64,000 nucleotides of DNA from Burkholderiales bacterium (GCA_017880775.1 JADGRQ010000026.1:1-64000), one strand, 5' to 3'. Counted from the stretch's first letter, positions 47,058-57,276 are shown. The notes: generated from the letters alone by a model not told the origin. A program made the numbers and translations.

Positions 47058-47999
47058 CTATTCCAGCACCACTCTCGGGAAGTAGAACGAAACCACCCAG
47101 TTGGGCACGTCGACGATCGAACTGATGCGCAGATCCGCGCAGACACTGCACAGCATGTAGGCGTCGATCGGTGAATAGCCGAAGCGCTTGCTCAGCAGCT
47201 CGATCATTTCCGACACCGCCGCGCGGGCGCCCGCCATGAGGTCGGGTCCGATGCCGGTCGTCACCTCATAACCTTTCTTGTCGAAATGACTGGTCACCGG
47301 CCCCGGCGTGACGTAGCGCGGAAAGCGCAGGTTGGCGCCCTTCACCAGATCGAACTTGAGGGCCACGTCGATCGCGGTCTCGATCGCTGTGCCGCACACC
47401 TCTCCGTCGCCCTGTGCCGCATGCGTGTCACCGACGGAGAAGATCGCCCCGTCGACCTCGACCGGCAGATAGAGTTCGACGCCGTCGGTAATGTCGCGGA
47501 CATCCATGTTGCCGCCGACGTTGCGCGGCGGGATGATGCTGTGCAGGCCGGGCGCGGCCGGTGCGACACCGATCGTTCCGCACATCGGCCTGAGCGGCAC
47601 GCGTCCGCCGGGCCCGTACATCGCGGGCGCGAGGCCCGGATCGTAGTTCCAGTGGTGCAGTCTCGCCTTCGGGAACTGGTCGGTGAGCAGCCCGAAACCG
47701 GGAATGTTTCCGGTCCAGCCCCAGCCCGACGGACGGAACGACAGGACCGTGATCTTCAGCGCGTCGCCCGGCTTCGCGCCGTCGACGTACACCGGCCCTG
47801 TCACCGGGTTGACGCGCGCCAGGTCGAGCTTTTCCAGGTCGGCCGCCGTCGAGGTTCGCGTGAGCTGCCCGGACGAGGCGTCGACGGTTTCGAAATGCAC
47901 GGTCTCGCCCGGCGCGATCTTCAGGCACGGCGGAAACGCGTTATTCCAGCCGTGGTGGATGTGTTCCCTGTGTATCGTGTGACGGTTATGTGCGCTCAT
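47058..47999 (-). CDS. Acetamidase/formamidase family protein
   Basis: A 313-residue FmdA/AmdA-family amidase predicted to hydrolyse formamide or another small amide. Recognisable: EHIHHGWNNAFPPCLKIAPG, TGPVYVDGAKPGDALKITVL, IIPPRNVGGNMDVRDITDGV, and VGDTHAAQGDGEVCGTAIET with the metal-binding His/Asp pattern. It starts 11 bases after the SDR gene. Substrate unknown; in this cluster it may act on an amide or lactam of the degraded compound. Confidence 0.88.
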   Translation of the reverse strand: MSAHNRHTIHREHIHHGWNNAFPPCLKIAPGETVHFETVDASSGQLTRTSTAADLEKLDLARVNPVTGPVYVDGAKPGDALKITVLSFRPSGWGWTGNIPGFGLLTDQFPKARLHHWNYDPGLAPAMYGPGGRVPLRPMCGTIGVAPAAPGLHSIIPPRNVGGNMDVRDITDGVELYLPVEVDGAIFSVGDTHAAQGDGEVCGTAIETAIDVALKFDLVKGANLRFPRYVTPGPVTSHFDKKGYEVTTGIGPDLMAGARAAVSEMIELLSKRFGYSPIDAYMLCSVCADLRISSIVDVPNWVVSFYFPRVVLE

Positions 48000-48010
48000 G
48001 GGTCGATCTC

Positions 48011-48766
48011 CTACACGGCCACGGTAAGGGCGCCGTCGATCACCAGGTTGGTACCCGAAATGCGGCTGGCCACCGGGCTCGATATGAACACGACGCCGTT
48101 CGCGACCTCCGCGGGAGTCCCGAACTTGCCGGTCGGATTGACCTTGAGCGTCGAGTTGTACAGATCCGGCATGTTCTTTTCGATCGTCTGCCAGATACCG
48201 CCGTCGAAATAGGTATTGCCCGGCGAGACGCTGTTCACGCGGATGCCTTTGGCGACGAGTTGTCGGCTCAATCCCTTCGCGTAGTGGATCAACGCGGCCT
48301 TGAACGCGCCGTAGGAGCCGGCGGCGAAATCCACCTCGAAGCCGGAGACGCTGGTTATCAGCACGATGGAGCCGGCGGTCGATTTCTCGAGGAACGGCAC
48401 CGCCGCCGCCACGGCATTGACGGCGTGCATCATGTCAGTGCGAAACGACTTCTCCCACGTTTCGGCCGAATCGCCGACGGCAAGCGCGCTCACGTTGCAC
48501 ACCAGCGCGTCGATGCCGCCCAGCTCGCCGGCGGTCGAAGCAATCCATGCAGTCAATGCGGGTCCGTCGGCCACGTCGAGCGCGCGCCCGAAGGCCTTGA
48601 CGCCTTTCGCCTTCAACGAGGCGACCGCCGCGGCAACCTGGTCGGCGTTGCGCGCGCAGATCGAGACGTTCGCCCCTTCGGCGGCGAATCCTTCCGCGAT
48701 GGCCCGGCCGATTCCCTTGCTGCCACCGGTGACGACCGCCCGCTTGCCCTTGAGTCCGAGGTCCAT
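48011..48766 (-). CDS. SDR family oxidoreductase
   Basis: A 251-residue short-chain dehydrogenase. Cofactor motif TGGSKGIGRAIAEGFAAEG (about 12-30), the NNAG-equivalent written as VCNVSA, and catalytic Ser and YxxxK (LITSVSGFEVDFAAGSYGAF followed by KAALIHYAK). The YGAFK arrangement is the active pair. The sequence resembles 3-oxoacyl-reductase-like SDRs found in CaiB/MFS clusters. Substrate unknown. It sits between the CaiB gene (42 bases upstream) and the formamidase. Confidence 0.87.
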   Translation of the reverse strand: MDLGLKGKRAVVTGGSKGIGRAIAEGFAAEGANVSICARNADQVAAAVASLKAKGVKAFGRALDVADGPALTAWIASTAGELGGIDALVCNVSALAVGDSAETWEKSFRTDMMHAVNAVAAAVPFLEKSTAGSIVLITSVSGFEVDFAAGSYGAFKAALIHYAKGLSRQLVAKGIRVNSVSPGNTYFDGGIWQTIEKNMPDLYNSTLKVNPTGKFGTPAEVANGVVFISSPVASRISGTNLVIDGALTVAV

Positions 48767-48808
48767 GTCAGTTCTCCTTGTCTGTGGGTAGGTACGTTCT
48801 TTTCTTTC

Positions 48809-49984
48809 TCAGGCAACGACGCGTTCGGCGAACAGCGCATCGATCGCCTGCGCCGCGTAGCCGAGCTGGCCGAGCAGCGCGCGGCTGTGCTCGCCGATCG
48901 CGGGTGGGTCGCTGCGCTGCCCGAGGCGCTCGCCGTCGAGTTCGAGCGGGAGTCCCGGAACACGGAATTCGTACCCGCGCGGATCGGTCGTCTTGATCAT
49001 CCCGCCGCGGGCATTGAGGTGCGGGTCGTCGAATAGGTCGCGCGGCCGCGTGATCGGCGCATAGGGCAGGCCGATCGCTTCAAGTTTCTTCTCCAGCTCC
49101 GGTTTCGTGTAGCCGCGGAAAATCTCTCCCAGCCGCGGCAGCATCCATTCGCGCTCCGCCACCCGCTGGGCGTTGGTGCGCAGGCGCTCGTCGGCGGCGA
49201 GTTCGCCCGCGCCGAACTCGCGGCAAAACACCACCCACTGCGTGTCGGTCACCACGCCGACGAACAACCGGTCGTTGTCCTTGGTGGCGAATATGTCGTA
49301 CACCCCCCACGCGGGTTTCTTCACTGCCATCGGCGGCGGCTCCTCGCCGGTAATCGCGAGCTGCGCCATGTGCTGTGCCACGAGAAAAACGGTGTTCTCG
49401 TACAGCGCGCTCCTCACCAGCTTGCCCCTCCCGGTCGAATCGCGCTCGCGCAGCGCGGCGAGAATCCCGATCGCACCGAACATCCCGCCCATGATGTCGT
49501 TCACCGATGAACCGACACGCAACGGGCGGTCGGGCAAGCCGGTCATGTAGGCGAGGCCGCCCATCATCTGCACCACCTCGTCGAGCGCCGGGCGATGCTC
49601 GTAGGGTCCGCTCAGGAATCCTTTCAGCGTGCAGTACACCAGCCGCGGATTGCGCTTTGACAGCGTGTCGTAGCCGAAACCGGATTTCTCGAGCGCCCCC
49701 GGCCGGAAGTTCTCGGTGAGAGCGTCGGCGGTGTCGATCAGCTTGAGTGCGATTTCGCGACCTTCGGCGCGTTTCAGGTCGATCGCGAGGCTCTTCTTGT
49801 TGCGGTTGAAGATGGGATAGAAACCCGCGCCCGCTCCCATCAACCGGCGCGTGTTGTCGCCTTCGAGCGGCTCGACCTTGATCACTTCCGCGCCGAGGTC
49901 GGCGAGCACCAGCCCGCAGGACGGGCCCATCACCATGTGCGCGAACTCGACCACGCGCACGCCCTCGAGCGGCAACCGCGGCAT
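48809..49984 (-). CDS. CaiB/BaiF (type III) CoA-transferase
   Basis: A 391-residue family III CoA-transferase. Start ATG 49984 gives MPRLPLEGVRVVEFAHMVMG; hallmarks are GPSCGLVLADLGAEVIKVEP, the catalytic-Asp region RPALDEVVQMMGGLAYMTGL, and SVNDIMGGMFGAIGILAALR. It moves CoA from a donor such as succinyl-CoA to a carboxylic acid. Its start overlaps the stop of the HMG-CoA-lyase-like gene (ATGA), strongly suggesting the transferase makes the lyase's substrate. Confidence 0.9.
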   Translation of the reverse strand: MPRLPLEGVRVVEFAHMVMGPSCGLVLADLGAEVIKVEPLEGDNTRRLMGAGAGFYPIFNRNKKSLAIDLKRAEGREIALKLIDTADALTENFRPGALEKSGFGYDTLSKRNPRLVYCTLKGFLSGPYEHRPALDEVVQMMGGLAYMTGLPDRPLRVGSSVNDIMGGMFGAIGILAALRERDSTGRGKLVRSALYENTVFLVAQHMAQLAITGEEPPPMAVKKPAWGVYDIFATKDNDRLFVGVVTDTQWVVFCREFGAGELAADERLRTNAQRVAEREWMLPRLGEIFRGYTKPELEKKLEAIGLPYAPITRPRDLFDDPHLNARGGMIKTTDPRGYEFRVPGLPLELDGERLGQRSDPPAIGEHSRALLGQLGYAAQAIDALFAERVVA

Positions 49985-50913
49985 CAGGCGGCCTGCCTGA
50001 ATCCCTTCGGCAATCCCGCCACCGGCGTATGGCCGTAGACCGGCTCTTCGGGGATGGCGTGCACCAGCACCTCGCGCGCTTTGAACAGTTTTTCCAGGTC
50101 GATGCCGGTGGTGATGCCCATTGCCTCGAACATGAACACCAGATCCTCGGTGATGACGTTGCCGCTCGCGCCCGGCGCAAACGGGCATCCGCCGAGCCCG
50201 CCCATCGAAGAATCGAAATTGCGCACCCCTTCCTCATATGCCGCGAGCGCATTGGCGAGACCGAGGCCGCGCGTGTTGTGGAAGTGCGCACCTTCGAGTT
50301 TCCCTCCGATCGACTCCCGCACGCGGCGGAACACGCGCTTCACCTGCGCCGGGTTCGCATAGCCGACGGTGTCGGCGAGCGCCACCGCATCGCAGCCTGC
50401 CTCGGCGAGCATCGTGGCGAACTGCACCACGTCGTCCTCCGGCACCGACCCCTGCAGCGTGCAGCCGAACGCAGTTGCGACCGCGCCCTCGATTTGCGGG
50501 CGCCGGTCGGCTGGAAGCGTTTCGCGCAATGCGATGCATTGCTTCACCTGGGCAATCATTTCCTCCGGCGACATACGCACATTCGACTGGCTGTGCGCGC
50601 GACTCGCCGAGACCGGGAACGTAACCTTGTGCGCGCCGGCTTCGAGCGCCCGCTGGAAACCTTTCACGTTCGGCGCCAGCGCCACCACGGTGAGGCCCGG
50701 AATGCTGCGGCCGTGCGCGACGATCTCGCCGGTGTCGGCCATCGCGGGGATAAGCCTTGCCGGGACGAACGAGCCGACCTCGATTTCGGTCAGGCCCGCG
50801 GCGGCCAGCGCACTGATCCAGGCCTTCTTCGCCGCCGTCGGCATCAGGTGCTGCGCGTTCTGCAGCCCGTCGCGCGGGCCGACTTCACAGATCTGGACGT
50901 CAGGCTTTGCCAT
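49984..50913 (-). CDS. HMG-CoA lyase-like (DRE-TIM) enzyme
   Basis: A 309-residue DRE-TIM metallolyase. Start ATG 50913 (MAKPDVQICEVGPRDGLQNA). Catalytic features: EVGPRDGLQ, HNTRGLGLANALAAYEEGVR and the HMG-CoA-lyase signature GGCPFAPGASGNVITEDLVF with its Cys. It splits a 3-hydroxy-3-methyl acyl-CoA into acetyl-CoA plus a keto product. With an adjoining CaiB transferase and class I fumarase, citramalyl-CoA is a serious alternative to HMG-CoA as substrate; the sequence cannot decide. Confidence 0.85.
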   Translation of the reverse strand: MAKPDVQICEVGPRDGLQNAQHLMPTAAKKAWISALAAAGLTEIEVGSFVPARLIPAMADTGEIVAHGRSIPGLTVVALAPNVKGFQRALEAGAHKVTFPVSASRAHSQSNVRMSPEEMIAQVKQCIALRETLPADRRPQIEGAVATAFGCTLQGSVPEDDVVQFATMLAEAGCDAVALADTVGYANPAQVKRVFRRVRESIGGKLEGAHFHNTRGLGLANALAAYEEGVRNFDSSMGGLGGCPFAPGASGNVITEDLVFMFEAMGITTGIDLEKLFKAREVLVHAIPEEPVYGHTPVAGLPKGFRQAA

Positions 50914-50939
50914 GGCGTGCTCCCGTAGAAAGGTCGATT

Positions 50940-52121
50940 CTAATCCGGCAGACGGCGCTCGAAGCTGCGCAGCGCGAAACCCGACAGCAGGCCGATCGCG
51001 GCGAGCGCGAGCATCGTTCCGAGCGAGGCCTCCCAGCCGCCCGTGCGCGATGCGGCCCATGCGATCAGGATCGGGATCACGAACTGGCCCAGGTGAGAGG
51101 CCTGCATGACCATGCCATTGGTGGTGCCGATGTGCTGGGGGCTGCGCGCGTGCACCGCCGTACCGGAAAACACCGCTGACGGAATCAAGCCGCCGAGCAG
51201 GGAGAAAACCAGCACCGAAGCAAGGCGCCACGCATCCGGAATCGAAGACGCGAAGATACCGAGCGTCATGGCGCCCATCGCAAAGCTGGCGCCCGCCATC
51301 ATCGCCCAGCGCGGCATTCCGCGATTCATCAGCACGCCGCCAAGCAGATTTCCCGGAATGTTCACGGCGACGAACAGCGCGGTGAGCAGCGACGCGCTGG
51401 TCGGGTCCATGCCGCGTTCGTCCACGACGAAGGTGGGCAGCCAGACCATCAGGGAACTCCACTGCCCGACGTAGCAGATGAAGGCGACGCAGAGCGCGAG
51501 GCTGCCGGGCCGCGTGACCGACTCGGTGAGCAACCGGATCGAGCCGACGCCTCCGCCAAACGACGGTGCAGGGACCTTGCGCGCGAGGAGCACCGCGCAC
51601 AGTGCCGTGCAGGCGGCGACTCCCAGCCACAGGCTGCGCCAGCCGAAGCTCGCCAGCGCAAGCGGCGCGGCCAGCAGCGCAAGGGTTCCGCCGGTCGGCA
51701 TGTAGGCGCTCCATAACGAAAACGCAGCGGGGCGGTCCTCAGGCCGCGTGGCTGCGACGAGCAGCGGTGCGGCGCCAACGGTGAACAGGATAAAACCGAT
51801 GCCTTCGAAAAAGCGTGATGCGAGCAACGGCACGAATCCCTGCGCGAGCGCGCCGATCAGGCCCCCACCGCTCATGGTTGCGAGGCCGATGAGCGCAAAT
51901 CGTTTCTGTCCGTAGCGGTCCGCCATGGTCCCGCCGAATATGCCGACGAGGGCACCGATCGCATACAGCGTGGTCGCAACGAATCCGGATTGCAGCAGCG
52001 ACAAGCCGAGGTCGACCCGGAGCGCCGGCAGTGCGGGAGGAACCTTGCCGATGTGCGCGCCCGCGGCAAGCCCGCCCGCGAAGACCACCCAGACCGCAGG
52101 CCAGTTGGTCTTCGGCGTCAC
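50940..52121 (-). CDS. MFS transporter
   Basis: A 393-residue major facilitator transporter with 12 predicted helices. The loop 2-3 motif is GGTMADRYGQKRFALIGLAT; other helices include PLLASRFFEGIGFILFTVGA and SLMVWLPTFVVDERGMD. The start GTG overlaps the fumarase stop (GTGA). It probably imports the substrate of the downstream lyase/transferase genes, perhaps a dicarboxylate or methyl-dicarboxylate; this is inferred from context only. Confidence 0.9.
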   Translation of the reverse strand: MTPKTNWPAVWVVFAGGLAAGAHIGKVPPALPALRVDLGLSLLQSGFVATTLYAIGALVGIFGGTMADRYGQKRFALIGLATMSGGGLIGALAQGFVPLLASRFFEGIGFILFTVGAAPLLVAATRPEDRPAAFSLWSAYMPTGGTLALLAAPLALASFGWRSLWLGVAACTALCAVLLARKVPAPSFGGGVGSIRLLTESVTRPGSLALCVAFICYVGQWSSLMVWLPTFVVDERGMDPTSASLLTALFVAVNIPGNLLGGVLMNRGMPRWAMMAGASFAMGAMTLGIFASSIPDAWRLASVLVFSLLGGLIPSAVFSGTAVHARSPQHIGTTNGMVMQASHLGQFVIPILIAWAASRTGGWEASLGTMLALAAIGLLSGFALRSFERRLPD

Positions 52122-53641
52122 GCTGCCGTGACCGGAATCCTGAACTCCCTGATCCTTGATTCCCACTCGGCCGGGCCGGTCTGGTGCACCGAGGTACCCG
52201 CGGCGTCCACCGCCACAGTGACCGGCATGTCCTCGACCTCGAACTCGTAGATGGCCTCCATGCCGAGGTCGGCGAATGCGAGCACGCGTGACTTGCGGAT
52301 TGCCTTCGATACCAGATAGGCGGCGCCGCCGACGGCCATCAGGTACGCGGCCTTGTGCTTGCGGATCGCGTCGACCGCGACCGGCCCGCGCTCGGCCTTG
52401 CCGATCATCGCGATCAGGCCGGTCCTGGCCAACATCATTTCGGTGAACTTGTCCATGCGCGAGGCGGTGGTCGGGCCTGCGGGACCGATCACTTCGTTTC
52501 TGACCGGATCGACCGGGCCGACGTAATAGATGACGCGGTTGGTGAAGTCCACAGGCAGCTTCTCCGCGCGCTCGAGCATGTCCTGGATGCGCTTGTGCGC
52601 TGCGTCGCGCCCGGTGAGCAGCTTGCCCGAGAGCAGCAGCGTCTGGCCGGGCCGCCAGTTCACGACTTCCTCCCGTGTGAGGCCATCGAGATTTACGCGC
52701 AGAGCTGTGGCGTCGGGCTTCCACGTGACCGCCGGCCAATCGGAGAGTTTGGGCAACTCGAGGTGCGCGGGACCGGAGCCGTCGAGGACGAAATGCGCAT
52801 GGCGCGTTGCGGCGCAGTTCGGAATCATCGCCACCGGCTTGTTCGCCGCATGCGTCGGATAGTCGAGGATCTTGACGTCGAGCACGGTCGAGAGGCCGCC
52901 CAGGCCCTGTGCGCCGATGCCAAGCGCGTTGACCTTGTCGTAGAGCTCGACGCGCAGTTCCTCGAGCTTGGACTGCGGGCCGCGTTTCTTCAGCTCGGCC
53001 ATATCGATTGGTTCCATCAGCGCCTGCTTGGCGAGCAGCATCGCTTTTTCCGCGGTGCCGCCGATGCCGATGCCGAGCATTCCCGGCGGGCACCAGCCGG
53101 CGCCCATCGTCGGGACGGTCTTCAACACCCACTCGACAATGGATTCGGACGGATTGAGCATTGCGAACTTCGCTTTCGCCTCAGAACCGCCGCCCTTGGC
53201 CGCAACGTCGACTTCAACGGTATCGCCCGGCACCAGCTGCACGTTGATCACCGCGGGCGTGTTGTCCCTGGTGTTCTTGCGCGCGAACGCGGGATCGGCG
53301 AGCACCGAAGCGCGCAGCGTGTTGTCCGGATGGAGGTAGGCGCGGCGCACTCCCTCGTTGACGATGTCATCGAGACCCACGCTCGCATCCCAGCGCACGT
53401 TCATGCCGATCCTGAGGAACACGTTGACGATGCCGGTGTCCTGGCAGATCGGGCGGTGGCCCTCGGCGCACATGCGCGAGTTGGTGAGGATCTGCGCGAT
53501 CGCGTCTTTCGCGGCCGGCGACTGCTCGCGCTCGTAGGCGCGGCCCAGCGCGCGAATGTAATCGGCCGGGTGGAAGTAGGAGATGAATTGCAGCGCGTCG
53601 CTGATGCTCTCGGTCAGGTCAGCTTGCTTGATGGTCGTCAT
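52118..53641 (-). CDS. fumA: Class I fumarate hydratase (iron-sulfur)
   Basis: A 507-residue one-chain class I fumarase with a [4Fe-4S] cluster. The three ligand cysteines are in GHRPICQDTGIVNVFLRIG, MGAGWCPPGMLGIGIGG and MIPNCAATRHAHFVLDG. The C-terminal half (VIGPAGPTTASRMDKFTEMM) matches the beta-type domain. ATG 53641 fits the family; a TTG at 53662 is possible. It completes fumarate-to-malate in the TCA cycle, but heads an operon with a transporter, a lyase and a CoA-transferase. Class I enzymes of this kind can also hydrate mesaconate. Confidence 0.93.
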   Translation of the reverse strand: MTTIKQADLTESISDALQFISYFHPADYIRALGRAYEREQSPAAKDAIAQILTNSRMCAEGHRPICQDTGIVNVFLRIGMNVRWDASVGLDDIVNEGVRRAYLHPDNTLRASVLADPAFARKNTRDNTPAVINVQLVPGDTVEVDVAAKGGGSEAKAKFAMLNPSESIVEWVLKTVPTMGAGWCPPGMLGIGIGGTAEKAMLLAKQALMEPIDMAELKKRGPQSKLEELRVELYDKVNALGIGAQGLGGLSTVLDVKILDYPTHAANKPVAMIPNCAATRHAHFVLDGSGPAHLELPKLSDWPAVTWKPDATALRVNLDGLTREEVVNWRPGQTLLLSGKLLTGRDAAHKRIQDMLERAEKLPVDFTNRVIYYVGPVDPVRNEVIGPAGPTTASRMDKFTEMMLARTGLIAMIGKAERGPVAVDAIRKHKAAYLMAVGGAAYLVSKAIRKSRVLAFADLGMEAIYEFEVEDMPVTVAVDAAGTSVHQTGPAEWESRIREFRIPVTAA

Positions 53642-53718
53642 TGGGGAAGGCGCCAGGATCAACGATGAACTCTAGCATATGGGCGGCGCTGAAAGGCTTC
53701 CCGGCTCTTGCGGCGCCC

Positions 53719-53748
53719 TTTACAACGCCTTGATTTGGTGTTTTTATT
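53719..53748 (+). promoter_or_regulatory. acs: Possible acs promoter
   Basis: In the 199-base divergent gap between fumA and acs, TTTACA (53719-53724) followed 18 bases later by TTTATT (53743-53748) is the best sigma-70 candidate in front of acs. The -10 is poor, as expected for an activator-dependent promoter, but no activator site is recognised. Confidence 0.3.
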
Positions 53749-53840
53749 CAACCAGTCCGGACAAGGGCGTAAGACCCGCGTAAGTCGGCGGCCGGAGAAT
53801 CCGCAACCTCTCGTCATTCATACGCAACAGGAGACACCGA

Positions 53841-55811
53841 ATGTCCGCCAACATCGAATCCGTACTGAACGAAACCCGCGTGTTCAAGCCTGCCGACGCG
53901 TTCGTCAAGCAGGCGAACATTTCCGGCATGGCCGCCTACGAGGCGATGTGCAAGGAGGCCGAGCGCGATTTCGAGGGTTTCTGGGCGAAGCTCGCGCGCG
54001 AGCACGTGCTGTGGTCAAAGCCGTTCACAAGGACGCTGGACGAATCGAACGCGCCGTTTTTCAAATGGTTCTACGACGGCGAGCTGAACGCTTCCTACAA
54101 CTGCCTTGACCGGCACCTGAAGACGCAGCCTGACAAGGTGGCGATCATTTTCGAGGCCGACGACGGCAAGGTGACGAAGATCACCTACCAGCAGCTCTAC
54201 CACAAGGTGTGCCAGCTCGCGAATGCGCTGAAGGCGCACGGGGTGAAGAAGGGCGACCGCGTGCTCGTCTACATGCCGATGTCGATCGAGGTGGTTGCTG
54301 CGATGCAGGCCTGCGCGCGCATCGGCGCGACGCACTCGGTGGTGTTCGGGGGTTTTTCGGCCAAAAGCCTGCAGGAGCGCATCATCGACGCCGGCGCAAC
54401 CGAGGTCATCACCGCCGATGGGCAGTTCCGTGGCGGCAGGGAGATCCCGCTCAAAGCCGCCGTGGACGAAGCCATCGCGATGGGTGGCTGTGAAAAGGTT
54501 AAGAATGTCATCGTATACAAGCGCACCGGCTCCGCGGTCAAGATGCAGGCGCCGCGGGACAAGTGGTGGCACGACGTCATTCAGGGGCAGGCCGACACCT
54601 GCGAACCGACCTGGGTCAACGCGGAGCACCCGCTGTTCATCCTTTACACCTCGGGCTCGACCGGGAAGCCCAAAGGCGTGCAGCACTCGACCGGCGGCTA
54701 CCTGCTGATGACGATACTCACGATGAAGTGGGTTTTTGATTACAAGCCCACCGACGTGTTCTGGTGCACCGCCGACGTGGGCTGGGTCACGGGCCACAGC
54801 TACATCACCTACGGGCCGCTCGCGGTGGGCGCCACCGAAGTCATGTTCGAGGGCATTCCGACCTATCCGGATGCGGGCCGCTTCTGGAAGATCATCCAGG
54901 ACCACAAGGTCAGTGTGTTCTACACTGCGCCGACCGCGATCCGCTCGCTGATCAAGGCGGGTCCGGAGCAGCCGAAAAAATACGACCTGTCCAGCTTGCG
55001 CATCCTCGGCACCGTGGGCGAGCCGATCAACCCCGAGGCGTGGATGTGGTACTACACCACGGTCGGCAAGGAGCGCTGCCCGATTGTCGATACCTGGTGG
55101 CAGACCGAGACCGGCAGCCACATGATCACCCCGCTCCCCGGGGTGCACGGGCTCAAGCCCGGTTCGTGTACGCAACCGCTTCCCGGAATCATCGCGGCGA
55201 TCGTGGACGAGACCGGCCAAGACGTCGCGAATGGCAAAGGAGGCATCCTCGTCATCAAGCGCCCGTGGCCGTCCATGATCCGCACCATCTGGGGTGACCC
55301 GGAGCGCTTCAAGAAGAGTTACTACCCCGCGGATTTCAAGGGCAAGTACTATCTTGCAGGCGATGGCGCGGCCGTCGACGAGGACGGTTTTTATCGCATC
55401 ATGGGCCGCATCGACGACGTATTGAACGTCTCGGGGCACCGGCTCGGAACGATGGAAGTCGAGTCGGCGCTGGTCGCCAACACGAAGCTGGTGGCAGAGG
55501 CCGCAGTGGTAGGCCGGCCGGACGACCTGACGGGCGAAGCGGTGGTCGCGTTTGTGGTGCTCAAGGGTCCGAGGCCCAGCGGAGATGCTGCGAAGGCGAT
55601 AGCAAAGGAATTGCGCGACTGGGTCGGCAAGGAAATCGGCGCGATTGCGAAGCCCAAGGAGATCCGCTTTGGCGACAACCTGCCGAAGACGCGTTCCGGC
55701 AAGATCATGCGCCGTCTGCTGCGCTCGCTCGCCAAGGGTGAGGCGATCACGCAGGACGTCTCCACGCTCGAGAACCCGGCGATTCTCGAGCAACTCAAGC
55801 AGGCCACCTGA
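53841..55811 (+). CDS. acs: Acetyl-CoA synthetase
   Basis: A 656-residue acetate-CoA ligase. AMP-binding [20 protein letters not shown], the [20 protein letters not shown] acetyl-pocket motif with its Trp, and the C-terminal [11 protein letters not shown] with the regulatory acetyl-Lys are intact. CAGGAGA precedes the ATG. It allows growth on acetate, feeding gltA and the TCA genes upstream in the window. The SSS-type kinase downstream (60490) resembles regulators of acs in other bacteria. Confidence 0.97.
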   Translation: MSANIESVLNETRVFKPADAFVKQANISGMAAYEAMCKEAERDFEGFWAKLAREHVLWSKPFTRTLDESNAPFFKWFYDGELNASYNCLDRHLKTQPDKVAIIFEADDGKVTKITYQQLYHKVCQLANALKAHGVKKGDRVLVYMPMSIEVVAAMQACARIGATHSVVFGGFSAKSLQERIIDAGATEVITADGQFRGGREIPLKAAVDEAIAMGGCEKVKNVIVYKRTGSAVKMQAPRDKWWHDVIQGQADTCEPTWVNAEHPLFILYTSGSTGKPKGVQHSTGGYLLMTILTMKWVFDYKPTDVFWCTADVGWVTGHSYITYGPLAVGATEVMFEGIPTYPDAGRFWKIIQDHKVSVFYTAPTAIRSLIKAGPEQPKKYDLSSLRILGTVGEPINPEAWMWYYTTVGKERCPIVDTWWQTETGSHMITPLPGVHGLKPGSCTQPLPGIIAAIVDETGQDVANGKGGILVIKRPWPSMIRTIWGDPERFKKSYYPADFKGKYYLAGDGAAVDEDGFYRIMGRIDDVLNVSGHRLGTMEVESALVANTKLVAEAAVVGRPDDLTGEAVVAFVVLKGPRPSGDAAKAIAKELRDWVGKEIGAIAKPKEIRFGDNLPKTRSGKIMRRLLRSLAKGEAITQDVSTLENPAILEQLKQAT

Positions 55812-55856
55812 GGGAAATGCCCAGGTCAAGGGCCAGCGTCCTGGCGTCCCCGGCGT

Positions 55857-57245
55857 TCAGGTTTCCGCACTATCGGGCACGCGCACTACATGAACGCTGC
55901 AGTGCGCGTTTGCCGTGACGCCGGACGCGACCGAGCGCCACCACGCGAGCCTGAGTTGGTTTGGACTGGGCGCGCCGAGCACGATGAGGTCCACGTGGTT
56001 GCGCTGCGCGAACTGGACCAGCATTTCGGCCGGATCGGCCGACTCCATGACGTGCAGGGAGAGGCGGCTCGCCGGTAGGCGCAGCGGCTCGACCCAATGG
56101 CGAAGGCGCACCAGGTGGTCGTGGTAGGGGTCTGTCGGACTCGTGGCACCGCCCATGCCTCCCGTCCCGGGTCCGCCGCGAATCACCGACACGCAGATCA
56201 GGCGATACTCCGCGGGGATCGACAGGATCCTTGCGACCGTCCGCTGCATACTCGGGTGGCGCGCATCGTCGGGATGCATGGTGTCCACAGCGACCAGGAC
56301 CACACGCGACGTGCTGACCTGCGTCGCGGGCATCCGCCGTGGCGCTGCCCGTTCGCCGCGTGCACGCCACCAGCGCCTTGCCTGCATGAAGAATCCCGCT
56401 TGCCTGGACTTGTAGGCGCGCTCGGTGAGGGCGACCTGATCGGGTTGGCGCAGGTCAAACGCGATGAGAGCCGCCGACTGGTACCGATTCTCGGCGCGCG
56501 GTTCCAGGCAGCAAAGGATGATCTCCTGTAGCCACGGGGGCACCTCGCGCGACCGGATGCGCGGCGGGACCGGGTCGAGCCAAAGGCGATCGCGCAGTCC
56601 GGCCATTGTGGCGGGCACTCCGAAGGGCAGTTTTCCCGTCGCCAGCTCGTAGAGCACTACACCGAGCGAGAAAATGTCGCTGCGCGGGTCCGAGCGGATG
56701 CCAAGGACTTGCTCGGGCGAGATGTACGGTGCGGATCCGGCGGCAAAGCGCTGCTCCTCCGCAAGCAGGTCGGGAAAACGCGCGTGGAACGTCAGCCCGA
56801 AGTCGATCAGCGCGACCTCGCCGTCAGCTTTGAGGATTACGTTGTCGGGCTTCAGGTCGAGATGGACGGCATCCTGCAGGTGCAGCGTGTGCACGGCATC
56901 GGCAAGCGCGGCGCCGATGCGCACGATCTCCGGGACGGGAAGCGGGCCGCGCTTGAGGACCTGCTCGAGGCTCTCACCCTCGATCCATTCGGTGACGATG
57001 TATGGCGTCTTCGCGAGATCCCCCACCGAGATGACGCGGGGCACGTGCGGCCCGGATAGCGCCGGCAGGATCATCGCCTCCGTCTCGAAGTTGATGAGGC
57101 TCTCGGCAGACTCGCCAGGCGCGAAGCGCGGCAGCTTCATGATCATCGGAACGCCCGCGTTCCGCCCGGTAACGCGAAAGATGTCACCCATGGCCCCGGA
57201 GTGGATGCGCTCCCCGACAATGAAGCCGTCGATCTCGGTGCTCAT
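55857..57245 (-). CDS. Ser/Thr protein kinase fused to a USP domain (left copy)
   Basis: A 462-residue soluble kinase-USP fusion. The Hanks-type domain (about 8-265) has a loose Gly loop (GERIHSGAMGDIFRV), catalytic Lys37 (MIMKLPRF), HLDLKPDN in place of HRDLKPxN (a non-RD kinase), the metal-binding IDFGL, and YISPEQVLG. A UspA-like domain (about 320-460) ends LIVLGAPSPNQLRLAWWRS and HCSVHVVRV, with a degraded nucleotide motif. ATG 57245 was chosen; an ATG six codons upstream exists. The gene follows a metallophosphoesterase and has a close paralogue, in mirror order, at 58842. Confidence 0.88.
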   Translation of the reverse strand: MSTEIDGFIVGERIHSGAMGDIFRVTGRNAGVPMIMKLPRFAPGESAESLINFETEAMILPALSGPHVPRVISVGDLAKTPYIVTEWIEGESLEQVLKRGPLPVPEIVRIGAALADAVHTLHLQDAVHLDLKPDNVILKADGEVALIDFGLTFHARFPDLLAEEQRFAAGSAPYISPEQVLGIRSDPRSDIFSLGVVLYELATGKLPFGVPATMAGLRDRLWLDPVPPRIRSREVPPWLQEIILCCLEPRAENRYQSAALIAFDLRQPDQVALTERAYKSRQAGFFMQARRWWRARGERAAPRRMPATQVSTSRVVLVAVDTMHPDDARHPSMQRTVARILSIPAEYRLICVSVIRGGPGTGGMGGATSPTDPYHDHLVRLRHWVEPLRLPASRLSLHVMESADPAEMLVQFAQRNHVDLIVLGAPSPNQLRLAWWRSVASGVTANAHCSVHVVRVPDSAET

Positions 57246-57276
57246 GGCATGCCGCCCGGGCATTGCGGGGCGCAGG

